The notes below the pieces were generated by a model. That model was not told where the DNA came from, did not search any database, and saw nothing but the letters and a program-made list of their open reading frames with translations. From contig JBKQMB010000115.1 in the NCBI GenBank assembly GCA_052326605.1, forward strand, positions 9,669 to 73,668: DNA of 64,000 bases, written 5' to 3'. The translations under genes and the position numbers were made by a program. Of this stretch, positions 16,080 to 24,715 are shown piece by piece; the stretch's first letter is position 1, and the number at the start of each line of letters is the position of its first letter. The stretch is from Bog-756 sp052326605. Lineage in GTDB: Bacteria > Actinomycetota > Acidimicrobiia > Acidimicrobiales > RAAP-2.

Positions 16080-17140
16080 GAGGGCCTCTCGACGAGAGGC
16101 GGCAGGTGGGCACGGACGAACTCACCGACCGCCCGGAAGGCGCGGCGGCTGCCCTCGGCCCAGGGCATGAGGATGGGGAACACGTGGAACATCCCCGGCT
16201 CCTCTATGGCCAGGGTGTCCACGCCCACTTTCTCCAGGTGCTCCACGAACTCACGGATCGGATCCCGGAACATCTCGTCGCTGCCGAAGGAGATGAAGGT
16301 CGGAGGCCAACCCGAGGGGTCCTGGGATACCGCGGAGACCGCCTCCGCGGCGGGGCTCACGCCATGCAGATAGGCGGACGTCGGGATGTTCCAGGGCAGG
16401 ATGTCACGACCGGCGTTCTCCGCGATCGACGGCTCATCGAGGCGAAGGTCCAACTCGGGGGAGAACAGGACCACCCCGGCAATGGGCCGGTGGTCGGTGC
16501 GCACCATCGAGTACACCAGTGTCGACGCCAGGCCCCCACCGCTCGAGTCACCGCCGATGAAGATCCTCGACGGATCAGTGCCACCGGCAATCAGCGCCTC
16601 GAGGACCAGGACCGCATCCTCGAGGCCGGCAGGGAACGGAAACTCGGGCGCCAACCGGAGGTCGGCGACGAAGATCTCGCACCCGGTCCGTCGGCACAGC
16701 CAGGCGACGAACACGCTGTACATCTTCGGTGACGTGCCGACATACCCGCCGCCGTGCAGGTACACCATGGTGCCTCCGGAGGCACCGTTCCTCGGGCGGA
16801 ACCACTGGCCCGGCACGCCGGCCACCGTGGCCGCCTCCTGCTCGACGTCGAGCGAGCGTACGAACGGGGGCAGCACCGCGCCGCACAGGTCGTCGAGGAC
16901 GAGCTCGATCGACCGGAACTCGTCGATGCGGATCGACGCGCAGTACCCCATGAACGAGCGGATCGTCTCCCGGGTGACCGCCACCGCCAGGTTGTGAGGG
17001 AGATTCCCCTCGCCCGACCACGGCCTCCGGAACGGCACCCGTGCCATTGCCACCGAAAGCTGACCGGCCAGGCCCACCAGGTCGGCCGTGGCGATCGGCC
17101 ACGACGACCGGGCCACTCCGGGGCGCCGGGCCATCACCAT
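16076..17140 (-). CDS. Alpha/beta hydrolase (hormone-sensitive-lipase family esterase)
   Basis: The 354-residue esterase of the HSL/fold-3 family has the oxyanion motif HGGG near residue 138 and the nucleophile elbow GDSSGGG with the catalytic Ser near residue 208. A GSDEMFRDP segment carries the acidic residue, and His in MFHVFPI completes the triad. The N-terminal 70 residues form the cap helices. The ATG at 17140 is preceded by a GGAAGG ribosome site. The much longer open frame to 17968 is the shadow of the neighbouring acyl-CoA dehydrogenase. It is translationally coupled to the VOC gene. Expected substrates are short or bulky acyl esters. Confidence 0.88.
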   Translation of the reverse strand: MVMARRPGVARSSWPIATADLVGLAGQLSVAMARVPFRRPWSGEGNLPHNLAVAVTRETIRSFMGYCASIRIDEFRSIELVLDDLCGAVLPPFVRSLDVEQEAATVAGVPGQWFRPRNGASGGTMVYLHGGGYVGTSPKMYSVFVAWLCRRTGCEIFVADLRLAPEFPFPAGLEDAVLVLEALIAGGTDPSRIFIGGDSSGGGLASTLVYSMVRTDHRPIAGVVLFSPELDLRLDEPSIAENAGRDILPWNIPTSAYLHGVSPAAEAVSAVSQDPSGWPPTFISFGSDEMFRDPIREFVEHLEKVGVDTLAIEEPGMFHVFPILMPWAEGSRRAFRAVGEFVRAHLPPLVERPS

Positions 17141-17280
17141 GGTGCCACACCTTCCAACACGGTCATCGGAGCATCGCAGCCACCCTACGGCAGGTACGAC
17201 CCGGGGCAGGACCGGGGAGCAGCCCCGGATCGGGCGTCCGCGCCGGCGCGCTGTCGAGCACGGACCGGCCGCCCGCCGGT

Positions 17281-18408
17281 TCAGGCCGGTTCGGCGGCCA
17301 GGGTGGCCCCGAGACGGAGCAGTTGGTCGGTGGCCCCACCCAGGGTCAACTCGAGGTGCTTGGTCATGAGGAAGTACCGGTGCAGGGGGTAATCGCGGTC
17401 GACGCCCACCCCTCCGTGGAGGTGGACCGCAGCGTGGACCACTCGCTGTCCACCGTCGGCGGCCCAGAACTTGGCCACCGCCACCTCCTTGTCGGCGGGG
17501 AGCCCCTCGGCGATGCGCCAAGCCGCCTGCCACGCGGTGAGCCGGATCGCCTCGGTGTCGACGTAGGCGTCCGCCGCCCGTTGGCCGACCGCCTGGAAGG
17601 TGGCGATCGGCTTGCCGAACTGCTCCCTGGTCTTGGTGTACTCCGCCACCAGGGCCAGTGCTGCTGCTGCCGCACCGGCCTGGGCCAGGGCCAGGGCTGC
17701 GGTCGACCGCTGCACCAGCCACTCGATGATGGAGCAGGCGTCCTCGGCCGTTCCGAGCAGGGCATCCAGGCCGACGGGTGTGCCGTCCAGCGTGAGGACC
17801 GCCTCGGACTGCCCGGTGTTGACCGGCTGGCGCTGCCGGCCCACCCCTGGGGCAGAGGTGGGGACGATGAACACGGCGAGCCCGTCGGGCTCCCGCCGTG
17901 CGGGCACCAGTACGGCATCGGCGAACATCCCCGAGGGCACGCACGCCTTGGTACCCGACAGCGTCCAACCGTCACCCGCGGGCTCGGCGACCACTCCGGG
18001 CGAAAGCGGGCTACCACCCAACTCCACCAGGGCCGTGGTCAGGACCGTGTCGCCCGCCACCACCCCGGACAGCCACTTGCGGCGCTGCCCATCGGTTCCG
18101 AACCGGGCGATGGCCGGGGCCGCCGCGGCCAGGGTCTCGACGGCCGGCACGTACGCTGCGCTGCGGCCCGCCTGCTCGACCACCAGCGCTGTCTCCAGGA
18201 ACCCGAGGCCGGCGCCGCCCACCTCTTCGGGAAGGGCGATGCCGAGGAGGCCGGCGGCCGCCAACTCGGACCAGAGCTTCCGGTCGAACCGCTCGCCGTC
18301 CGGCTGGGATTCGAGCTCACGCAGGCGCTCGTGGGTGGCCAGGTCGGTGAAGATCCGGGCGGCGAGCTCGCGCACCGCCTCTTGTTCCTCGCTGAAGGAG
18401 AAGTCCAT
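17281..18408 (-). CDS. Acyl-CoA dehydrogenase (second subunit of a pair)
   Basis: The 375-residue protein has the ACAD fold: MDFSFSEEQEAVRELAAR, ALPEEVGGAGLGFL, a shortened middle beta-domain, and a C-terminal HLHGGVGVDRDYPLHRYFLMTKHLE helix bundle. It is preceded on the same strand by a second ACAD gene, 16 bases upstream. Tandem ACAD pairs in actinobacteria often form alpha2-beta2 heterotetramers that desaturate steroid side-chain acyl-CoAs (the ChsE complexes of M. tuberculosis are the characterised examples). Applying that here is inference. The usual catalytic Glu near the C-terminus is not obvious, which fits the role of a non-catalytic partner. Confidence 0.88.
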   Translation of the reverse strand: MDFSFSEEQEAVRELAARIFTDLATHERLRELESQPDGERFDRKLWSELAAAGLLGIALPEEVGGAGLGFLETALVVEQAGRSAAYVPAVETLAAAAPAIARFGTDGQRRKWLSGVVAGDTVLTTALVELGGSPLSPGVVAEPAGDGWTLSGTKACVPSGMFADAVLVPARREPDGLAVFIVPTSAPGVGRQRQPVNTGQSEAVLTLDGTPVGLDALLGTAEDACSIIEWLVQRSTAALALAQAGAAAAALALVAEYTKTREQFGKPIATFQAVGQRAADAYVDTEAIRLTAWQAAWRIAEGLPADKEVAVAKFWAADGGQRVVHAAVHLHGGVGVDRDYPLHRYFLMTKHLELTLGGATDQLLRLGATLAAEPA

Positions 18409-18424
18409 GGCTGCGTCTCCTCTT

Positions 18425-19600
18425 CTATCGCAGTGACCGGGGCATCCCGAGGCCGAAGATGGCGATCAGGTCCCGTTGGATCTCGTTGGTCCCGCCACCG
18501 AAGGTCAGGATGAGCAGGCTCCGAGCGTACATCTCGAGGCGGCCGGCCAGCACTGCTTCGGGGCTGCCCTTGGGGAGATAGCCGGCCTGGCCGACCACCT
18601 CCATCATCAGCTTGAAGGCCTCGAGATAGAACTCGGTGCCGAACACCTTGATGGTGGAGGCATCCGCCACGTCCAGGTGGCCCTGGGTGGCCGTCCACGC
18701 CACTTTCCAGTTGATGAGCTTGAGGAACTCGAGACGCGCATGGATGCGGGCCAGGTGGACCTGCACCCACTCCTGGTCGATCACCCGACGGCCGTCGGCC
18801 AGTTTGGTGGACTGGGCCCACGAGCGGACATCGGTGAGCGCCCGTTCGATGATCCCCGACGAGCACAGGGTGACCCGCTCGTGGTTCAACTGGTTGGTGA
18901 TCAGCGACCAGCCGTTGTTCTCGCCACCGACCAGATTCGCCGCCGGCACCCGCACGTCCTCGTAGAACGTGTAGTTGATGTTGTGGTCACCGAGCAGGTG
19001 CATGGGCACCACCTTGATCCCCGGGGTGTCCATGGGCACGATGAACATCGAGATGCCCTTGTGCTTGGAGACGGTCGGGTCGGTCCTGGTGGCCAGCCAG
19101 ATGTAGTCGGCATCCCCGGCCAGCGAGGTGTAGATCTTCTGGCCGTTGATGACGTACTCCTCGCCGTCCCGCTCGGCCCGGGTCTGCAGGGAGGCGAGGT
19201 CCGTACCGGACTCGGGCTCGGTGTAGCCGATACAGAAGTGGATGTCGCCGGCGAGGATGAGCGGCAGGAACTGTTCCTTCTGTTCGGGAGTGCCGAACTC
19301 CATGATGGTGGGCCCCACGGTGTTGATTGTCAGCATGGGCACCGGGGCGCCGGCCCGCATCGACTCGTCGAAGAAGATGAACTGCTCGATGGCGGAACGG
19401 CCCTGGCCGCCATACTCGGTGGGCCAACCGATGCCCAGCCAGCCGTCGACCGCCATCTGCTTGACCACCCGGCGCATGTCGGGTCCGATCCCATGACTCG
19501 AGGCCAGTTGGGCCTCGACCTCGGGGGTGAGCAGGTTGGCGTAGTAGTCGCGCAGGCGGGTGCGGAGGGCCTCGTGTTCCTCGGTGTAGCCGATCTCCAT
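18425..19600 (-). CDS. Acyl-CoA dehydrogenase (first subunit of a pair)
   Basis: The 391-residue ACAD has MEIGYTEEHEALRTRLRDYY, IGWPTEYGGQGRS, the FAD-binding CIGYTEPESGTDLASLQT, and a C-terminal LTFGGGTNEIQRDLIAIFGLGMP, all typical of the large actinobacterial FadE group. It oxidises an acyl-CoA to the 2,3-enoyl-CoA using FAD. It is the first gene of a two-gene operon with the next ACAD (16-base gap). Upstream, at 170 bases, is a site matching the KstR-type consensus, shared with the divergent thiolase. A steroid or branched-chain acyl-CoA substrate is likely but not proven. Confidence 0.9.
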   Translation of the reverse strand: MEIGYTEEHEALRTRLRDYYANLLTPEVEAQLASSHGIGPDMRRVVKQMAVDGWLGIGWPTEYGGQGRSAIEQFIFFDESMRAGAPVPMLTINTVGPTIMEFGTPEQKEQFLPLILAGDIHFCIGYTEPESGTDLASLQTRAERDGEEYVINGQKIYTSLAGDADYIWLATRTDPTVSKHKGISMFIVPMDTPGIKVVPMHLLGDHNINYTFYEDVRVPAANLVGGENNGWSLITNQLNHERVTLCSSGIIERALTDVRSWAQSTKLADGRRVIDQEWVQVHLARIHARLEFLKLINWKVAWTATQGHLDVADASTIKVFGTEFYLEAFKLMMEVVGQAGYLPKGSPEAVLAGRLEMYARSLLILTFGGGTNEIQRDLIAIFGLGMPRSLR

Positions 19601-20006
19601 TGCATCCCTCCCGATAGTGCCTGCTGGCGGAGGCCGGGCCGAGGTTGCACCCCGGCGTCGGCCTTCGAGGGGCAGGGCGCCGGGTCGGCTCGACCCGTCT
19701 CCGCAGCTCTTCCCCGTGCGTGGCCCACTCCCCGGACCTGGTGACCAGGAGCAGCGGACCGACCGCCACTAGAACACGTTACATTCAGCCCGCACGTGGC
19801 GCCACCACCGAAGGGCGGGGCAGCCAAGGCTCCGGGAACACTCCACCCGGTGACCGGTGGGACGGCGTGGTGCTTCCATCCCCCGCCCGGGACCGCTCGG
19901 GCTACCATCCGGTAAGTTGCGGATGGGACATATCGGTCCCAGCCGCCCCGGCGGTCCATGACCGCACCAACGCCGCGGCACCGCCGCCTTCAACGAGGAG
20001 CATCAC
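19601..20006. promoter_or_regulatory. Divergent promoter region between the acyl-CoA dehydrogenase pair and a thiolase gene
   Basis: 406 bases without a gene. It holds the regulatory sequences of two divergent catabolic units, including the operator-like site at 19770-19783. A purine-rich GAGGAG ribosome site lies at about 19996 in front of the thiolase ATG. No other strong element is visible. Confidence 0.6.
19770..19783. promoter_or_regulatory. KstR-like operator
   Basis: The 14 bases TAGAACACGTTACA match every fixed position of the KstR consensus as I recall it (TNNAACNNGTTNNA), the operator of the TetR-family repressor of steroid side-chain and ring catabolism in mycobacteria and rhodococci. 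It lies between a divergent acyl-CoA dehydrogenase operon and a thiolase gene, where such a site could control both. No kstR gene is in the window. Confidence 0.55.
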
Positions 20007-21215
20007 ATGCCCGAAGCCGTAATCGTCGCCACCGGTCGGACCCCGATCGGACGGGCCAACAAGGGTTCGCTGGTCGACTGCAGGCCCGACGACCTGGCCG
20101 CACTGGTCGTGCGCGAGGTGCTGGCCAAGGTGCCACAACTCGATCCCCACTCGGTCGAGGACCTCATCCTCGGCAACGGCCAGCCCGGTGGCGAGGCCGG
20201 CTACAACCTGGGCCGTGTGGTCTCGTTGCTGGCCGGCCTCCCCGACGTGCCCGGCGTGACCGTCAACCGGTACTGCTCGTCGTCCCTCCAGACCATTCGC
20301 ATGGCCGCGCACGCCATCCGGGCCGGCGAGGGCGACGTCTTCGTCGCCGCCGGGGTCGAGGCGGTCAGCCGCTACCGCTTCGGAGCGGCCGATACCGGAC
20401 CCCACAACGAACTGTTCGCCGTCTCCGAAGCCCGCACGGTCGAGCGGACGCCGGCCGCCGGCGCCCCCTGGACCCCGCTCGACGGAGTCCTTCCCGACGT
20501 GTACATCGCCATGGGTCAGACGGCAGAGAACGTCGCCGAGTTCAAGCAGGTGAGCCGCGAGGAGCAGGACGAGTTCGCCCTCCAGTCACAGACCCGGGCA
20601 GTGGCGTCCCAGGAATCGGGCTTCTTCGGCCGCGAGATCATCCCGGTCACCACTCCCAACGGGGACGTGGTCACGAAGGACGACGGCCCACGGCCCGGCA
20701 CCAACCTGGAGGGGCTGGCCGGCCTGAAGCCCGTCTTCCGTGAGGGCGGCACCATCACTGCCGGCAACGCCTGCCCGCTCAACGACGGCGCCGCCGCCGT
20801 GGTGGTCATGAGCGACACCAGGGCACGCGAACTCGGCATCACCCCGCTCGCCCGCATCGTGGCCAGCGGCGTGTCCGGCCTCAACCCCGAGATCATGGGC
20901 CTCGGGCCGGTCGACGCGGTCCGCCAGACCCTGGCCCGGGCCGACATGACCATCGACGACATCGACCTGGTGGAGATCAACGAGGCCTTCGCCGCCCAGG
21001 TGATCCCCTCGGCCAAGGAGCTGGGCATCGGCTGGGACAAGCTGAATGTCCGCGGCGGGGCCATCGCCCTCGGCCATCCCTTCGGCCAGACAGGTGCGCG
21101 CATCATGACCACGCTGCTCAACGCCCTCGAGGACACCGGCAAGACCATCGGCCTCGAGTCGATGTGCGTCGGCGGCGGCCAGGGAATGGCCATGATCGTC
21201 GAGCGCCTCTCCTAG
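20007..21215 (+). CDS. Acetyl-CoA C-acyltransferase (thiolase)
   Basis: The 402-residue thiolase carries all catalytic residues: nucleophile Cys90 in NRYCSSSLQT, His357 in GGAIALGHPFGQTGAR and the second Cys387 in SMCVGGGQGMAM. The VEINEAFAAQ motif is also intact. It cleaves 3-oxoacyl-CoA with CoA to release acetyl- or propionyl-CoA. The ATG follows a GAGGAG ribosome site. It is monocistronic and divergent from the ACAD pair, with a KstR-like operator 224 bases upstream, so it could supply the thiolytic step for the same beta-oxidation route. Exact chain specificity cannot be read. Confidence 0.93.
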   Translation: MPEAVIVATGRTPIGRANKGSLVDCRPDDLAALVVREVLAKVPQLDPHSVEDLILGNGQPGGEAGYNLGRVVSLLAGLPDVPGVTVNRYCSSSLQTIRMAAHAIRAGEGDVFVAAGVEAVSRYRFGAADTGPHNELFAVSEARTVERTPAAGAPWTPLDGVLPDVYIAMGQTAENVAEFKQVSREEQDEFALQSQTRAVASQESGFFGREIIPVTTPNGDVVTKDDGPRPGTNLEGLAGLKPVFREGGTITAGNACPLNDGAAAVVVMSDTRARELGITPLARIVASGVSGLNPEIMGLGPVDAVRQTLARADMTIDDIDLVEINEAFAAQVIPSAKELGIGWDKLNVRGGAIALGHPFGQTGARIMTTLLNALEDTGKTIGLESMCVGGGQGMAMIVERLS

Positions 21216-21253
21216 TCGACGGCGACCTCGCCGGGGCAGTTCGCTGCGGCGGC

Positions 21254-21745
21254 TCAGCGGTCGAGCAGTGGGTCCGAGGGTTGTCGGACCTTCCTGCCCG
21301 AATCGCGGGCGCGGCGCCAGGCGATGCCCGAGAGGGCCTCGAGTACGATGCGGTTCCTCAGGCACGCGGTGACCTCCGCGTGGTCGAACGGCGGGGAAAG
21401 TTCGACGATGTCCATTCCGGCCAGCGGCAGCTCCATGGCGATGCGGCGCACCGCGTCGAGCAGTTCGCGGGCGGACAGCCCCCCGGGTTCGGGGGTGCCG
21501 GTCGCCGGGGCCGATCCGGGGTCGACCACATCGACGTCGACGGACAGGAAGACGGCATCACACTCGTCGGTGGTCCCTATGGCAAGCGGCCCGAACCGGC
21601 AACCGGGCCGGTGGCTGGTCCCGCCGTCGAAGGGCGCACCGATGATCACCGCCCCGGCCTCCGCAAGACTGGCCGGATCATCGAGATCGGCCGCGGGGAC
21701 ACCGGCGAAGGTGGCGTCCGGCCCGTACATGTTCCCCAATCGCAT
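21254..21745 (-). pseudogene. Agmatinase/arginase-family protein with an internal deletion
   Basis: The 163-residue frame begins like a ureohydrolase (MRLGNMYGPDATFAGVP, AGAVIIGAPFDGGTSHRPG, CRFGP). It then jumps directly to the C-terminal third (DAVFLSVDVDVVDPGSAPATGTPEPGG). Family members are about 300-350 residues. The missing centre of roughly 130-150 residues normally contains the Mn ligands of GGDH and DAHxD. Only the last DxDxxDP ligand motif remains. The frame is intact across the junction, near the codons for FGPLAIGTTDEC, so the change is an in-frame deletion. The product is unlikely to be active. It lies downstream of the P450-ferredoxin pair on the same strand. Confidence 0.75.
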
Positions 21746-21822
21746 CGGTTCTCCTCAGTGCTCGGTGGGCCGAGCCGGCGTCGGCCCTGACCACGGGTGG
21801 CTCCCCGAACCCCGCCGTCGAC

Positions 21823-22020
21823 TCAGTCAGGAAGCTCTTCGATGGCGTACTCGGGGCAGTTGGCGACCGCCAGCCGCGCCTTGTCCTCCAGCTCGACCGG
21901 TACGGCGCCGCCGCCCACCACCGAGGACAGCCCGTAGTCGTCCACGTCGAACAGCTCCGGGGCCAAGCCGTAACAGCGGGCGTGCCCGGTGCACTTGTCG
22001 GGATCGACCCGGATCCTCAT
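21823..22020 (-). CDS. 3Fe-4S ferredoxin, P450 electron donor
   Basis: The 65-residue ferredoxin has Cys10-x2-His13-x2-Cys16 (CTGHARC) and a distal Cys55-Pro (NCPEYAI). Replacement of the second Cys by His is characteristic of the single-cluster ferredoxins that serve actinobacterial cytochromes P450. It starts MRIRVDPDKC. Its ATG overlaps the stop of the P450 gene by four bases (ATGA), so it is made together with the P450 and is almost certainly its redox partner. A candidate ferredoxin reductase is encoded 35 kb away in this window (57.5 kb). Confidence 0.93.
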   Translation of the reverse strand: MRIRVDPDKCTGHARCYGLAPELFDVDDYGLSSVVGGGAVPVELEDKARLAVANCPEYAIEELPD

Positions 22021-23219
22021 GGGAACACCACCGGCACGTGGCGTGGGCCCCGCACCTGGCCTCCCGCCCAGGTGACCTCGTCGCCCTCGGCGAGTCGGAA
22101 CGTGGGGATCCTGCGCAACCACTCCTCGAGGGCCACCTGCAACTCCATTCGGGCCAGGTTGGAACCGGCACAACGGTGGATGCCCGATCCGAACGCCACA
22201 TGGCGGTTGAGAGCCCGGTCGAGCATCACCCTGTCCGCGTCCTCGAAGGCCTCGGGGTCCCGGTTGGCACCGGGGAAGTTCATCAACACCTTGTCGCCGG
22301 CCCTCATCGGGCACCCCTCGAACTCGACGTCCTCGGTGACCAGCCGGGCCATGGTGACCGGCGAGTAGGCCCGCAGAAGCTCCTCGATGGCCAGCGGCAT
22401 GGCATCGGGCTCGGTGACCAGTCGGTCGCGATCCTCGGGATTGGTGGCCAGGTGCCAGAGTGACGACCCGATGGCGCTCCAGGTGGTGTCGACCCCCGCG
22501 ATCAGCACCAGGGCGGCTACGCCGAGCACCACGCTCTCCTCGACCGGCACGCCGTCGACCTCGCTGTGCAGGAGATAGCTCAGCAGGTCCTCGCCCGGCT
22601 GCGTCTTCCTCCGGCCCACCTCCTCGATGAAGAAGGTGATCAGTCCCTCCATGCCCCGCAAACGGAGCTCCGGGTCGTCGGCGAACTCGAGGACGTCCCG
22701 CACCCAACCGGTGAAGGTGTCCGACAGCTCCGCGGGGACCCCGAGGATGCCGGCGATGACCCGCACAGGGATCTGCTGGGCGTAGTCGCCGGCAGCGTCC
22801 GCGGTGCCGCTGTCGATGAACCCGTCGACGAGCTTGATGCACAGCTCACGGGTCGTCGCCTCGTAGGAAGCGACCCGACGATGGGAGAACCACGGAAGGA
22901 GGAGCCGCCGCGTCCACGTGTGCAGCGGCGGATCCGCCGAGATGGGCGGAACCCCATAGGGGAGGACCGGATCCTCGGGGACCTCACCCTCGAAGGGGAT
23001 CACCGTGATCTCGGCCGAGCTGAAGTGCTCGACATCGTGGGCGAGGTCGACCACGTCCTGGTAGCGGGTGGGGAGCCAGGTACTTCCCCGCCGGTCCGTG
23101 TGGGCCACCGGGCAGGTCTTGCGCAGTTCGTCCCAGATGCTGAACGGGTCGGCGACATAGGCGGGGTTCATGATGTCGAAGTCGGTGTCCCAGTGCTCTA
23201 CGGGCGTCGTGTTCGCCAT
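22017..23219 (-). CDS. Cytochrome P450
   Basis: Soluble 400-residue bacterial P450. The heme-thiolate motif is FGSGIHRCAG with Cys350. The I-helix oxygen-activation motif is AGVDTT (241-246), and the ExxR pair is Glu280/Arg283. The start MANTTPVEHWDTDFDIMNPAYVADPF is typical of the class I actinobacterial group that includes linalool, CYP107 and CYP123-like enzymes. Substrate is unknown. Its surroundings (acyl-CoA dehydrogenases, thiolases, KstR-like sites) make a terpenoid, steroid or fatty acid plausible. It is the first gene of a coupled pair with its ferredoxin. Confidence 0.93.
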   Translation of the reverse strand: MANTTPVEHWDTDFDIMNPAYVADPFSIWDELRKTCPVAHTDRRGSTWLPTRYQDVVDLAHDVEHFSSAEITVIPFEGEVPEDPVLPYGVPPISADPPLHTWTRRLLLPWFSHRRVASYEATTRELCIKLVDGFIDSGTADAAGDYAQQIPVRVIAGILGVPAELSDTFTGWVRDVLEFADDPELRLRGMEGLITFFIEEVGRRKTQPGEDLLSYLLHSEVDGVPVEESVVLGVAALVLIAGVDTTWSAIGSSLWHLATNPEDRDRLVTEPDAMPLAIEELLRAYSPVTMARLVTEDVEFEGCPMRAGDKVLMNFPGANRDPEAFEDADRVMLDRALNRHVAFGSGIHRCAGSNLARMELQVALEEWLRRIPTFRLAEGDEVTWAGGQVRGPRHVPVVFP

Positions 23220-23364
23220 GATGCTCCCCCATCGGGCCGGACGCGACCGAGCGTCCTGGCTTCCCTCATCTTGGCACGTGGCAGTGCCGGTAGGTTCGTG
23301 CCCTTGTGCCGGTGGTCAGGGGGTAGCCGACCCCACGGGGGGCCGACAACATCGGACTGCCGAT

Positions 23365-23991
23365 CTAGCTGGGACCATCGGCGTGCGCCGATCGCACGAT
23401 CAAACCCGGGACCTCGCTCTTGGACGCTGCGAAGTAGACAGCCACGATGGCGTCGACGGCGAAGGAGGCGATGGGGCTGACGAACGCCACGGCGATGGCC
23501 ACGAGATAGATGAGACCGCCGAGGAGTGCCCGCCGCGTCCCAGCTGGGAACGCTGCGCGCGCTGGCTCGGCGACCAGCTCCGGATGTGCGGAGAGATAGC
23601 GCCATCCCCAGGCGAACGAAAGGCCCATCATCAGCATCGTCGCCGCATACAGGACCGCCGCCGCCCGCGCCTCGGGGCCACCCTGGTCGGCGTAGTCGGC
23701 GGCAAGTGCGGTCGGCCACGGGATGATGGAGATGAACAGCAGGAAGGCCAGCGTCCGCTCCAAGAACCGCCGGTCGATGGAGCGCACCGCGCTCATCATT
23801 CCGTGATGCTCGATCCAGAGGATGCCGATCGTCACGAACGACACGAGGTAGGCCACGTATGAGGGCCATTGGTGCAACAGGTCCTGCACGAGCTGAGTCG
23901 AGTGGGCCGGCCTCGGCAGGTCCAGGACCAGAAGGGTCAGGGCGATGGCGAAGACGCCGTCGATGAGCGCGTGAAGTCTCCCTGGTCCCAC
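23365..23991 (-). CDS. TMEM175/DUF1211-family membrane protein
   Basis: The 208-residue integral membrane protein has about six hydrophobic segments. The N-terminal RLHALIDGVFAIALTLLVLDLP fits the (F/I)(S)DGVFAIAxTLLVL signature of DUF1211, the family of prokaryotic TMEM175-type K+ channels. Other spans lie near residues 42-62, 80-98, 110-130 and 155-190. In the characterised channels, hydrophobic residues of the first helix line the pore. The gene is monocistronic, divergent from DUF2505, and downstream of nothing obvious. A K+ leak or channel role is inferred from the family only. Confidence 0.85.
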   Translation of the reverse strand: MGPGRLHALIDGVFAIALTLLVLDLPRPAHSTQLVQDLLHQWPSYVAYLVSFVTIGILWIEHHGMMSAVRSIDRRFLERTLAFLLFISIIPWPTALAADYADQGGPEARAAAVLYAATMLMMGLSFAWGWRYLSAHPELVAEPARAAFPAGTRRALLGGLIYLVAIAVAFVSPIASFAVDAIVAVYFAASKSEVPGLIVRSAHADGPS

Positions 23992-24088
23992 TGCTGGTCA
24001 CCTACTTCGTCGGTTGGTAGGCGGTTGCCCGACGAGCACCCAGGCTACGGCTACGCGACGACTCGCCCGACCGTGACAGGATCTGGCC

Positions 24089-24580
24089 GTGCGCTTTCAC
24101 GCGGAGCACCGCTTCAGTGGATCGGAACAAGCCGTCGCGGCACTCCTGACCGACCCCGCCTTCTACCTCGACCTCGCTCTTCCCGACCTGAGCCGGCCCG
24201 AAGTGCTCGAACATGGCGAGCACGGTGACGACACGGTGTTGCGGCTCCGGTACAAGTTCGTAGGGAGCATCGATCCGATCGCGCGCCGCCTGATCGGTGC
24301 CGGCCACCTCGTTTGGATCCAAGAGATACGGGTCGACCGGTCGGCAGGCACCGGCACCTTCACCTTCGAGGCCGAGAGGGACCCGAGGCGACTGCACGGA
24401 GCAGCAGACTTCGCTCTCACCGCAGCCGACGGCGACACCCTCCGGCGCTTCGACGGCGAGCTGATCGTGGCGGTGCCGGGCATCGGCCGCATGGCGGAAC
24501 GACGGATCGTTCCCGGGCTCCTCCGCCGGCTGGACATCGAGTCTCAGGCCCTCGACGAGCAGCTGCAGCGAGAGGAGTGA
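24089..24580 (+). CDS. DUF2505 domain protein (SRPBCC-like fold)
   Basis: The 163-residue protein starts MRFHAEHRFSGSEQAVAALLTDPAFY and contains VLRLRYKFVG, GTFTFEAERDPRR and FDGELIVAVPGIGRMAERRIVPGL. This is the pattern of actinobacterial DUF2505, a helix-grip (START/SRPBCC-like) fold expected to hold a hydrophobic ligand. No catalytic residues are known. The GTG start fits the family N-terminus. It is monocistronic and divergent from the TMEM175-like gene with a 97-base gap. Confidence 0.8.
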   Translation: MRFHAEHRFSGSEQAVAALLTDPAFYLDLALPDLSRPEVLEHGEHGDDTVLRLRYKFVGSIDPIARRLIGAGHLVWIQEIRVDRSAGTGTFTFEAERDPRRLHGAADFALTAADGDTLRRFDGELIVAVPGIGRMAERRIVPGLLRRLDIESQALDEQLQREE

Positions 24581-24715
24581 GCGGCACATCCGGTCCACCG
24601 GCTGATATGGCGCCCCGAGCCGGTGACTGAGCGCACCCATGTGCCGCTCCCGATGTCCGCTCCGGTACGGAGAAGTGGTCAGCGTCCCAAGGGGCCATGG
24701 TGCCGGGATGTCGCC

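Noticed and set aside
17153..17168. Possible third KstR-like site (CCAACACGGTCAT) upstream of the esterase gene
   Set aside because: Two of the eight fixed positions fail, so it is not counted as support.
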